Source: Bacteroidales bacterium UBA1756
GTDB lineage: Bacteria > Bacteroidota > Bacteroidia > Bacteroidales > WCHB1-69
Reading direction: 5' to 3'
Length of the DNA stretch: 29,292 nucleotides
Assembly (NCBI GenBank): GCA_002314795.1
Contig: DCHI01000083.1
Location: forward strand, 1 to 29,292
Shown: piece after piece, positions 22,432 through 29,292 of the stretch
How positions within the stretch are numbered: the stretch's first letter is position 1
Layout of the letters: each line of letters opens with the position of its first letter
Position numbers and translations under genes: made by a program
Notes under the pieces: model-generated
The model's input: only the letters and a program-made list of their open reading frames with translations
Told to the model about the DNA's origin: nothing
Database searches by the model: none

Positions 22432-25400
22432 TTACAGTTTCCTTTTTTTTCTTTTTCTCTTTTTTGACTCGTTTGAAAGAATCAGCCAAATCCTGACGGT
22501 TGTTGAAATCCTGCTTGTAGATGACGGCCACGCCCTGCGCATACTGGTTGGTGTGTGAGGAACTGCGAAGCTCGTCCTGATTGGTGACATTGAAAACCTT
22601 AACACGCCACGTCCCTTGTTCGTTCAATTTTTGTTCAATGCTAAAGTCGCCGATGAACTGATTGTTCGAGTTGGAGGTCGTCTGTTTTCCTTCCGCATAA
22701 CCGAAGTATCCTTCGATAACGGTGCGGTCGTTGAAAAGTGAGGTGCTTGCCGAAACACTGTACTGTGCCGTCTGTCCGGCATTGGCGTTTTGATACTGAA
22801 AATCTAAGTCAACGTATTTAAGCTGTTGTGAAATAAAGTTGCTTAAAGAATTGGTTAACACGTTGATACTTGTATTTCCGATTCCGTTTCCTGTAAAGCC
22901 CGCATTGCTGTTTGAGAATTTTCCCAACATAACGAGGGAGAAGAATTGTTCGGTACGACTTTGAAGGTTGGTAGTGTCGATGGCGCTGTAGAAAAGCGTT
23001 TTCATATCGGAAGTTGCGTTCGGCAAATCGAAGGCAAAGTCGATGGCGGCGGGGTCGTTCAATGTGCCATTGAATTTGAGATAGGTTTTGACGATGGTTC
23101 GTCTGGTAGAGACGTTTTGATACGCGGCCAAGTCCGCAAGAGAGGCTGTCGTCGTGTAACCGGCCTTGACGTTGATGGCGATGTCGTTCAACGAACCCGG
23201 GAAAGTGACCACGCCTCCATCAATCAGCTCGAACTTCTTGGTGATGATGTCTGCAAAGGTCATCATAAAGGAACCGGAACGCAACTTTACGTCACCTAAC
23301 AGATTGATGTCGGACTTGGTATTATAGGTGAAATGAATTTTCCCTTCACCGGATGTTTTCACGGCGCCACCGAAAGCGGACAGGTCGAGGTCAAGGAGAA
23401 TGTCGGCGGCGGGCGTCACGTCCAAGACGAAATTGAAGTCCATCTCCATCCCAGAAGAAGAGGCCGTCTGTTTGTTAGCCGTTTCGTCAATCTGTTCGCC
23501 ATCTTCTGAAATGGAAGGTCTCTCCTTGAACGTGATGATGTCTGAATCGGAGGCCTTGTCGGCAAAACTGATAGGAAGGCCAAACTTGGTTCCCTTTTCG
23601 GTACGTAAGTTGTTGCCCGCTAAATAAAGTTTCTCTGTGTTTCCATAAATGGCAACGTCTCCGGAAACGAATGCGTCCCCATAAAACGGATTATCAGTCG
23701 TTTGTTTGGTATTGAGAATCAACAGACGTGAGGTCTTGATGGCTAAGTTGAGATCAAAGTCGTTGAATTTTTTATGATGAACGTAACCTTGTAGTGTTCC
23801 GGTATTTCCAAACTTGTCTTGAAGTAATACTTGATTAAATTCAAAGCCATCTTTGGTGAAATCGATGGTTTGGTTTTTCAACGTGTAAACGGTGTTGAGT
23901 GCCTTGATTCCGAGTTGCGCCTCTTTGACGAGTGCCTTCCCTTCAAAATAGATGGAGTCGGGGTTGAGTACGAAATCAATCTTGCCGGAGGCATCGCCTT
24001 TCAATATGTGACTGAATGAGGAAAGGAAGGGAGCAATGATACCCAATTTGAGGGTGTCCATATTGGCCGTTGCGTGAAGTTCTTTCTTTTCTATGTTAAA
24101 GTTTCCGTTTAAGTGGATGTTTATATCTTTCTGATTTTTAAATTCATTGTATCCATAGTTGTTGATGTTGGCATCTTTTGGGAAAGCTGCTGTTGGAATA
24201 ATACCGCCTTCAAACAAAACGTTTTCTCCAGTGGGAGCCGCCGCTGCCGCATACAGTGTTCCGAATTCCTCATCGTTGAATTTGAATCCGTTGACCATTG
24301 TGCCACCGAATAGTACCCGTTTCTCACGAATCGTGTGCATTTGTACGTTGGCGGAAAGATTCCCCGCCATAGCCATTTTCGATGATTTCAATATCTGATT
24401 GACGATTTCCAAATCCAGATTTTCAACCATTGCTACCAAACTGTCGTCCCCTTCCTGAATGCGTCCATTCAAATGAATCTTGTGACCCAAACCACCAAAT
24501 TCCAAATTGTCAAATGCGATACGATTCCCTTCGATTTCGATAAGGTGGTCGCTGTTGAAATGGTACAAATTATCCTTGACGTAGATGTTAGACTCCGTAC
24601 TTCTGATGGAAATGTGTTTACTTGATGGAAAATGAATCTCTGCCGTAATGTCTGATGGCTGCGAGGAAAGGTTTTCTATATCGTGCCATTGTAGTTGAAG
24701 TTCTAATTCATTATTTCCAACTAACGAATTGATATTTACTCCGTTAATAATAAAAGTTCCATTCTCTCCGATAACCGTTTTCGCCACCGAACCTTCCAAT
24801 TTAATAATGCCAGAATCTTGCTGGATACCTTTGATTTCGACGTTGTTAACTTCTAACGTATTCTTCAGTGTGAACTGCGGAACAGAGAAAGAAATATGGT
24901 CGTTTTCGTGTTCGGAAGTGGTTGCTACTCTTACTGTCGAACCATTGGAAACTTTGATGTTAGGAAGGAACATTTGCAGTATCGGTTCCACATTATTTGT
25001 ACTGACGTCAATGTCCATAAATTGCGTCTCATCGTCCTTTTTCTCGTGGATTTCTTCACGTTTGGGAAGAAGATTCCCGCAGTAGTTGTAGGCGATGTCT
25101 GTGAGTGCCTTCGGAATGTCCAAAATGTCGTAATTCGTGGCAATTCCTGCATTGACAAGGTCGGAAGTGAAACGATAGATTTGCGATTCCCCATTGTTGA
25201 GAACCACCAAACGAATGCGTTCCATATCCAACAGTTTGCTATCTTGTTGATAACTCAAACCATCTATGAAGATGTTGCCGGAGAGTTGTCGGAATCCTTT
25301 TCCATACAAATCCCAATAAATGGAATCAACGTGGAATTCCACTTCCGGATGCTGTTGTACGTAATAGACGAATTTGTCGATGCCCGCGGCACGAACACTA

Positions 25401-27040
25401 TCCATAGGAGGCAGTGAGGCGAAAATTGCCGAAGGAGAAATTTTATCAATAGATGCTGATAACAAGTAACTTGGCATAGCTTTCTTAAAGTTTACCTTCG
25501 TCTCCGCTTGCATCTTGAAATTGGGGTCGGTGCTCCTTAAACGGGCGCTGAAATTCTGTCCGTACATATCACCTTGAAGGTGAATGCCGCGAAGAGGGTA
25601 TCTTTTGAAATCAATCTGCTTGATGTCGGCTTTCATACTGAGGTCAAGCGATTTTGCAAAATTCTTCATATTGACGGAGCCGTCGGCTTCGGCTTGCAAG
25701 ATGACTCTCCCCAATAAATCTTGTTTCTTTAAAAGCTTTCCGAGGTTGATTCCCGTTGTGGAGACGTCTGCCATATAATTGATGGTTCCATCATCTCTTC
25801 TCTTTTCAGTAACTAACTCTGCAACTAAGTTTTCAGACCCGCTGTTAAGGGCGATACGGGCGTCAAAACCGTCTGAAACAAAACCGTTGAAGTCAATATC
25901 CACAGACGCTAACGCCATTGTTTTCAGCATATCGGGCACGGGAATCGGATTGCCCTTAGGAAGTTTGAAAGCAGAAAGTTCATTGACATCAATCTGGTTG
26001 TTGGGAAGATGGGCGTGAATTTCGGAATGGAAGAAATCGGTGATGTTGATCAGTTCCACATCTCCGGCTAAGTGCGTGTTTTCTTTGAAATTCGCCTGTA
26101 AATCGGAAACTTTCAAATGGTTGACCGGACCGTTGACCTGACAGCTGAAGACGAGCGTATCGTTCATTCCCCGTGTTGCCGAAGCAAAACACGCTAATGT
26201 CCCCATATCAAACGTGGAAGTGCGGACGTCGGCAACAATGTTGATGCTGTCCAAAAATTCCCCGTAATCTTGCCAAGTGTCGTACTGGAAGGCAAGGTCC
26301 AAAAACAAGTGAGAGGACGGGGTGACAAGCACCGCGTCTTTCAAATCCATTCCTCCAGGGCCGATTTTGAAATCTCCGGATAAATTAACTAATTGAAATC
26401 CAGTGTATTGATTGTATGAAAGATGGTCGAAATGTGCGGAAATGTCACTTCCGTTTAACAGAAAGTTTTTCAGATGCCAATCAATGTCCGTGAATTCAAA
26501 GTAAGCGTAGTCAATATCGGTGGTGCCGTCGTTGCGCCGCTTGTTGTCATCCTGAAGAAGAAAGTAGGTATTGGTTAAGTCTATCGACCTGAATTTCAGT
26601 GTGAAAGGTTTCTTTTCTTTTTCCTTGTTGGAAAGTTTTTTGGCCCAGATGGAGATGTTGATGTCTTTTTCTCCCAAGTACTTATGGAGGACGACCCGAG
26701 CCTGGTCTCCTTGTGTTTCACCGAGCGAAACGCACATCGGCGACAGGTTGAGTCCGATAAGGCGCGAACGCAGTTTGGCTGCCGCAATCATCGGTTCGTC
26801 GTGATGGTCGTAGATGGTGAACCCTTCGGCCGTGAGCTTCAAAGTGGGCGACAGGTATATTTTGTCAACGCTGATGCGGCTTTGCAACTTTTCAGAAATG
26901 ACTTCGGTGACTTTATCGACAACCATTTGCTGTATGGGCGGCACGAAGATAAGTCCGACGACCAGCAGGTCGAGGGCAAGAAAGGCACCTATGACGATGA
27001 GGGCGATTCGTAATATTTTTTTCGTAACTTTGCGGCCCAA
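22421..27040 (-). CDS. tamB: TamB-like translocation/assembly module protein (DUF490)
   Basis: The 1539-residue protein has one N-terminal membrane anchor (about 9-34, IALIVIGAFLALDLLVVGLI) and a long periplasmic body rich in short alternating strands, as in the AsmA/TamB beta-taco fold. The C-terminal DUF490 region contains YQNVSTRRTIVKTYLKFNGT and the conserved FSLVMLGKF block, and the end is lysine-rich (KEKKKKKE). TamB-type proteins bridge the inner and outer membranes and help with lipid transport or outer-membrane protein assembly. The only usable start in this frame is the TTG at 27040; no ATG lies before the anchor. It lies 12 nt from the divergent tsaD start and shares that region. 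Confidence 0.88.
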   Translation of the reverse strand: MGRKVTKKILRIALIVIGAFLALDLLVVGLIFVPPIQQMVVDKVTEVISEKLQSRISVDKIYLSPTLKLTAEGFTIYDHHDEPMIAAAKLRSRLIGLNLSPMCVSLGETQGDQARVVLHKYLGEKDINISIWAKKLSNKEKEKKPFTLKFRSIDLTNTYFLLQDDNKRRNDGTTDIDYAYFEFTDIDWHLKNFLLNGSDISAHFDHLSYNQYTGFQLVNLSGDFKIGPGGMDLKDAVLVTPSSHLFLDLAFQYDTWQDYGEFLDSINIVADVRTSTFDMGTLACFASATRGMNDTLVFSCQVNGPVNHLKVSDLQANFKENTHLAGDVELINITDFFHSEIHAHLPNNQIDVNELSAFKLPKGNPIPVPDMLKTMALASVDIDFNGFVSDGFDARIALNSGSENLVAELVTEKRRDDGTINYMADVSTTGINLGKLLKKQDLLGRVILQAEADGSVNMKNFAKSLDLSMKADIKQIDFKRYPLRGIHLQGDMYGQNFSARLRSTDPNFKMQAETKVNFKKAMPSYLLSASIDKISPSAIFASLPPMDSVRAAGIDKFVYYVQQHPEVEFHVDSIYWDLYGKGFRQLSGNIFIDGLSYQQDSKLLDMERIRLVVLNNGESQIYRFTSDLVNAGIATNYDILDIPKALTDIAYNYCGNLLPKREEIHEKKDDETQFMDIDVSTNNVEPILQMFLPNIKVSNGSTVRVATTSEHENDHISFSVPQFTLKNTLEVNNVEIKGIQQDSGIIKLEGSVAKTVIGENGTFIINGVNINSLVGNNELELQLQWHDIENLSSQPSDITAEIHFPSSKHISIRSTESNIYVKDNLYHFNSDHLIEIEGNRIAFDNLEFGGLGHKIHLNGRIQEGDDSLVAMVENLDLEIVNQILKSSKMAMAGNLSANVQMHTIREKRVLFGGTMVNGFKFNDEEFGTLYAAAAAPTGENVLFEGGIIPTAAFPKDANINNYGYNEFKNQKDINIHLNGNFNIEKKELHATANMDTLKLGIIAPFLSSFSHILKGDASGKIDFVLNPDSIYFEGKALVKEAQLGIKALNTVYTLKNQTIDFTKDGFEFNQVLLQDKFGNTGTLQGYVHHKKFNDFDLNLAIKTSRLLILNTKQTTDNPFYGDAFVSGDVAIYGNTEKLYLAGNNLRTEKGTKFGLPISFADKASDSDIITFKERPSISEDGEQIDETANKQTASSSGMEMDFNFVLDVTPAADILLDLDLSAFGGAVKTSGEGKIHFTYNTKSDINLLGDVKLRSGSFMMTFADIITKKFELIDGGVVTFPGSLNDIAINVKAGYTTTASLADLAAYQNVSTRRTIVKTYLKFNGTLNDPAAIDFAFDLPNATSDMKTLFYSAIDTTNLQSRTEQFFSLVMLGKFSNSNAGFTGNGIGNTSINVLTNSLSNFISQQLKYVDLDFQYQNANAGQTAQYSVSASTSLFNDRTVIEGYFGYAEGKQTTSNSNNQFIGDFSIEQKLNEQGTWRVKVFNVTNQDELRSSSHTNQYAQGVAVIYKQDFNNRQDLADSFKRVKKEKKKKKETVNEQ
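27025..27032 (+). promoter_or_regulatory. -7 element of tsaD inside tamB codons 3-6
   Basis: TAACTTTG matches TANNTTTG, 21 nt before the tsaD ATG (27053). It lies within the first codons of the divergent tamB gene on the other strand, so the two promoters must overlap. No clear tamB promoter was recognised. Confidence 0.5.
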
Positions 27041-27052
27041 AATTCTTCGATT

Positions 27053-28072
27053 ATGTCAGTATATATTCTTGGTGTAGAGTCCTCTTGTGATGATACTTCC
27101 GCATCGGTCATCGAAGACACGACCATCCTCTCCAACGTCATTGCCTCTCAGAAGATTCACGCTGAATACGGAGGCGTCGTTCCCGAGTTAGCGTCACGTG
27201 CCCATCAGCAAAATATCATCCCAGTTATTGACACTGCACTAAAGCGTGCAAAAATACATAAAAATCAGTTATCTGCAATCGCTTACACGAATGGTCCCGG
27301 TTTGTTGGGCTCTTTGCTCGTAGGAAGTTCATTTGCAAAGGCGATGGCCTTCAGTTTGAACCTTCCCCTCATTGAAGTCGACCATCTTCAAGCACACGTT
27401 TTGGCCAATTTTTTGCAGAAAATGGATGAAAAAAAGGAAATTCCGAGTTTCCCGTTCCTCTGTCTCACCGTCTCCGGAGGCCATACTTTGCTGCTGAAAG
27501 TGAACGATTATTTCGATATGGAAATCTTGGGACGCACCATCGACGACGCGGCCGGAGAGGCATTCGATAAAACGGCAAAGATTTTGGGACTCCCGTACCC
27601 GGGCGGACCTGTCATTGACAAATTGGCGAAGGAAGGTGCCCCTAAACGTTTCGCTTTTTCCATCGCTCATATTCCCGGACTCGATTACAGTTTCAGCGGA
27701 TTGAAAACCTCTTTCCTGTACTTTGTCCGTGACCAACTGAAATTGAATGAGAATTTTATCGAAGAAAATAAAGCTGATTTAGCGGCCTCTATGCAATACG
27801 CCATCATTAAGTCATTAACCAACAAGGCGGAAAAGGCCCTTCGTCAAACCGATTGCAAAGACCTTGTCATCGCGGGCGGCGTCTCTGCCAATAGCGGCCT
27901 TCGGAGTGCTATGCAACAGTTGGCCGACAAATATCACCGGAAATTGTTCGTCCCTACCATCGACCTGACAACCGACAATGCTGCTATGATTGCCGTTTGC
28001 GGTTATTTTAAGTACCAGCAGGGCGAATTTTCCACCATTCATTCCGCACCCTATTCCGCCGCACGCAACTAA
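27053..28072 (+). CDS. tsaD: tRNA N6-adenosine threonylcarbamoyltransferase
   Basis: This 339-residue enzyme, with the TsaB/TsaE partners, transfers threonylcarbamoyl to A37 of ANN-decoding tRNAs. The N-terminal GVESSCDDTSASV, VVPELASRAH, TNGPGLLGSLLVG and the metal ligands His111 and His115 (VDHLQAHVL) are diagnostic, as are SGGHT and ALGLPYPGG-type KILGLPYPGGP later on. NSGLR and TTDNAAMIA close the nucleotide site. Length and motifs are standard. The start is ATG 27053, divergent from tamB. It precedes holA by 12 nt. Confidence 0.96.
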   Translation: MSVYILGVESSCDDTSASVIEDTTILSNVIASQKIHAEYGGVVPELASRAHQQNIIPVIDTALKRAKIHKNQLSAIAYTNGPGLLGSLLVGSSFAKAMAFSLNLPLIEVDHLQAHVLANFLQKMDEKKEIPSFPFLCLTVSGGHTLLLKVNDYFDMEILGRTIDDAAGEAFDKTAKILGLPYPGGPVIDKLAKEGAPKRFAFSIAHIPGLDYSFSGLKTSFLYFVRDQLKLNENFIEENKADLAASMQYAIIKSLTNKAEKALRQTDCKDLVIAGGVSANSGLRSAMQQLADKYHRKLFVPTIDLTTDNAAMIAVCGYFKYQQGEFSTIHSAPYSAARN

Positions 28073-28084
28073 TCCGTCAACGTT

Positions 28085-29083
28085 ATGGCTACTTTTAAAG
28101 ATATTATGAAACATTTGCAGAAACGGGAATTTGACCCCGTTTATCTGCTTTACGGTGAAGAACCCCTCTACATTGATAAAATCGCCGATTTTTTAGAGGA
28201 AAACGTTATGGAGCCGGTTGACCGTGATTTCAATCAGGTGATGTACTATGCCAAAGATACGCAGATTGCCGACGTGATTGGTAGCGCCCGTGAGTATCCT
28301 TTCGGCGTGGAATACCGCGTTGTGCTTGTCAAAGAGGCCCAAGACTGGACTTCTTTGAAAGACTTGCTCCCGTATTTGGAAAACCCGACACAAAGCACCA
28401 TCCTCGTTCTTTGTTGCAAATATACCAAAGAACCTAAAGGCGTGGATTTGAAGAAATTAGACCGTGTCGTCTCTTTCAAGTCTGACAAAGTTGCCGATTA
28501 TAAGCTCTCGGAATGGGTGACTAACTGTGCCACAGAACACGGCTTCACCATTGATGTTCGTGGCGCCACTCTGATTGCTGAACATATTGGAAATGACCTC
28601 TCCCGTATTGACAACGAGTTTCTTAAAATGAAACTGCTGCTTGCGCCCGGTAGCGCCATCACTCCGGAAATTATTGAAAAATACATCGGTATCAGTAAGC
28701 AGTACAATACGTTTGAACTCCGTGACGCACTCATCAATCGTGACGAAGCCAAGGCGTACAAAATCATCACGGCTTTTAGCCAAAACCTGAAAGGAAACCC
28801 GATGACTCCCGTCATTGCCAACCTGTTTTATTACTACAATAGTCTGCTCCTTTTTTTGATGTCTCCGGATAAATCGTTTGAAACACAAAAGGAAATTTTC
28901 GGCTACAACAAATCCGAAAAACAGTTGGCCCGTGAAGCAGGCATCGCTAACCGTTTCAGTACCACATCGTTAATTAAAATCATCTCCACGTTGCGTGAGT
29001 TCGACGCCCGCTCAAAGGGAATCGACAACGTGACTTCTATGGAAGATTTGTATAAAGAATTGGTATATAAGATTTTACACTAA
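28085..29083 (+). CDS. holA: DNA polymerase III delta subunit
   Basis: This 332-residue delta subunit of the clamp loader opens the beta sliding clamp. Landmarks are FDPVYLLYGEEPLYIDKI near the start, VVLVKEAQDW, and the C-terminal collar domain with QYNTFELRDALINRDEAKAY, PVIANLFYYYNSLLLF and the closing KGIDNVTSMEDLYKELVYKIL. The P-loop lysine of true AAA clamp loaders is absent, as normal for delta. Length fits Bacteroidetes HolA. It is co-transcribed with tsaD at a spacing of 12 nt. Confidence 0.93.
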   Translation: MATFKDIMKHLQKREFDPVYLLYGEEPLYIDKIADFLEENVMEPVDRDFNQVMYYAKDTQIADVIGSAREYPFGVEYRVVLVKEAQDWTSLKDLLPYLENPTQSTILVLCCKYTKEPKGVDLKKLDRVVSFKSDKVADYKLSEWVTNCATEHGFTIDVRGATLIAEHIGNDLSRIDNEFLKMKLLLAPGSAITPEIIEKYIGISKQYNTFELRDALINRDEAKAYKIITAFSQNLKGNPMTPVIANLFYYYNSLLLFLMSPDKSFETQKEIFGYNKSEKQLAREAGIANRFSTTSLIKIISTLREFDARSKGIDNVTSMEDLYKELVYKILH

Positions 29084-29125
29084 ATCTTGTATCGGTTTTC
29101 TCCTCCCAATTGGTATAATTGCATA

Positions 29126-29149
29126 AGAGGCGCCAAACTTTGCGCCTCT
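29126..29149. repeat. hairpin repeat downstream of holA, copy 1
   Basis: AGAGGCGC, 8 nt loop (CAAACTTT) and GCGCCTCT form an 8-bp stem. It has the same outer pattern (AGAGRCG...CGYCTCTA) as the palindrome inside birA. It could also act as a transcription terminator for holA, but no U-tract follows. Confidence 0.65.
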
Positions 29150-29181
29150 ACATTGTGTTACGTACATTCTCCGTACATAAA

Positions 29182-29201
29182 AGGCGCAAAACTTTGCGCC
29201 T
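29182..29201. repeat. hairpin repeat downstream of holA, copy 2
   Basis: AGGCGCAAA, loop AC, TTTGCGCCT is a perfect 9-bp stem with a 2-nt loop, about 54 bp after copy 1. The arms are closely related to copy 1. The two hairpins are separated by a stretch with the repeated word CGTACAT. Confidence 0.65.
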
Positions 29202-29276
29202 CTCCTGTTTTCCGCACATTTTTTGTGTGTAAATTGTAATTATTTCAATATCAATATTATACGTTAATTTTTCGCT

Positions 29277-29284
29277 TATTTTTG
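29277..29284 (+). promoter_or_regulatory. -7 element for a gene beyond the right edge
   Basis: TATTTTTG lies 8 nt before the window edge and would drive a plus-strand gene starting outside the window. The AT-rich stretch from 29221 fits a promoter region, but the gene cannot be seen. Confidence 0.35.
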
Positions 29285-29292
29285 GGTGTCCC

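Noticed and set aside
23105..23117. Word GGTAGAGACGTTT in tamB identical to half of the birA palindrome
   Set aside because: No matching second arm follows, and the codons encode QNVSTRR-type residues that belong to the normal TamB C-terminal domain. The match is most likely chance.

Overview
The window comes from a member of the Bacteroidetes, most likely of the Bacteroidales/Flavobacteriia type. Three things show this. Two secreted proteins end in a C-terminal T9SS (Por) sorting domain. Many genes are preceded by the Bacteroidetes -7 element TANNTTTG, some with a -33 TTTG. The core genes (tsaD, holA, lptB, tamB, birA) have typical Bacteroidetes sequence. No rRNA, tRNA or CRISPR array was seen.

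Layout. (1) 1-1350 is accessory DNA: a truncated tandem repeat, an IS200-type insertion sequence with a stem-loop on each side, a short orphan coding fragment, and a promoter-bearing remnant of an AAA ATPase with its middle deleted. (2) 1449-3770 encodes a secreted PNGase F-like N-glycan amidase with an F5/8C domain and a T9SS tail. (3) 3970-7058 is a tight plus-strand operon: PII-like small protein, D-2-hydroxyacid dehydrogenase, ABC exporter. (4) 7069-17562 is all on the minus strand: GNAT acetyltransferase, a 1083-residue GH3-GH29 fusion glycosidase, a TauE/SafE permease, a three-gene HipB-HipS-HipT-like toxin-antitoxin operon with two matching operator palindromes, a YdeI/OmpD-associated protein, an archaeal-type AAA ATPase preceded by two 52-bp palindromic repeats, a zinc-ribbon protein and a HAD-phosphatase lipoprotein. 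(5) 17710-18936 is a T9SS-exported M28 metallopeptidase. (6) 18960-27040 is a long minus-strand envelope cluster: tamB, AI-2E permease, PAS protein, SRPBCC protein, lptB, birA. (7) 27053-29083 is a plus-strand tsaD-holA pair, divergent from tamB with only 12 bp between starts. The right edge has hairpin repeats and a promoter pointing out of the window.

Functional reading. The PNGase F-like protein, the GH3-GH29 fusion and the M28 peptidase all carry export signals. Together they could strip glycans from glycoproteins and degrade the peptide, but they are not one operon and the link is inference. tamB and lptB are both outer-membrane biogenesis genes. The most notable signals are the GH3-GH29 fusion, the hip operators with 6-N8-6 geometry overlapping the promoter, a 36-bp near-perfect palindrome translated in-frame inside birA, the internally deleted but still open ATPase gene, and the paired 52-bp palindromes in front of the second ATPase.
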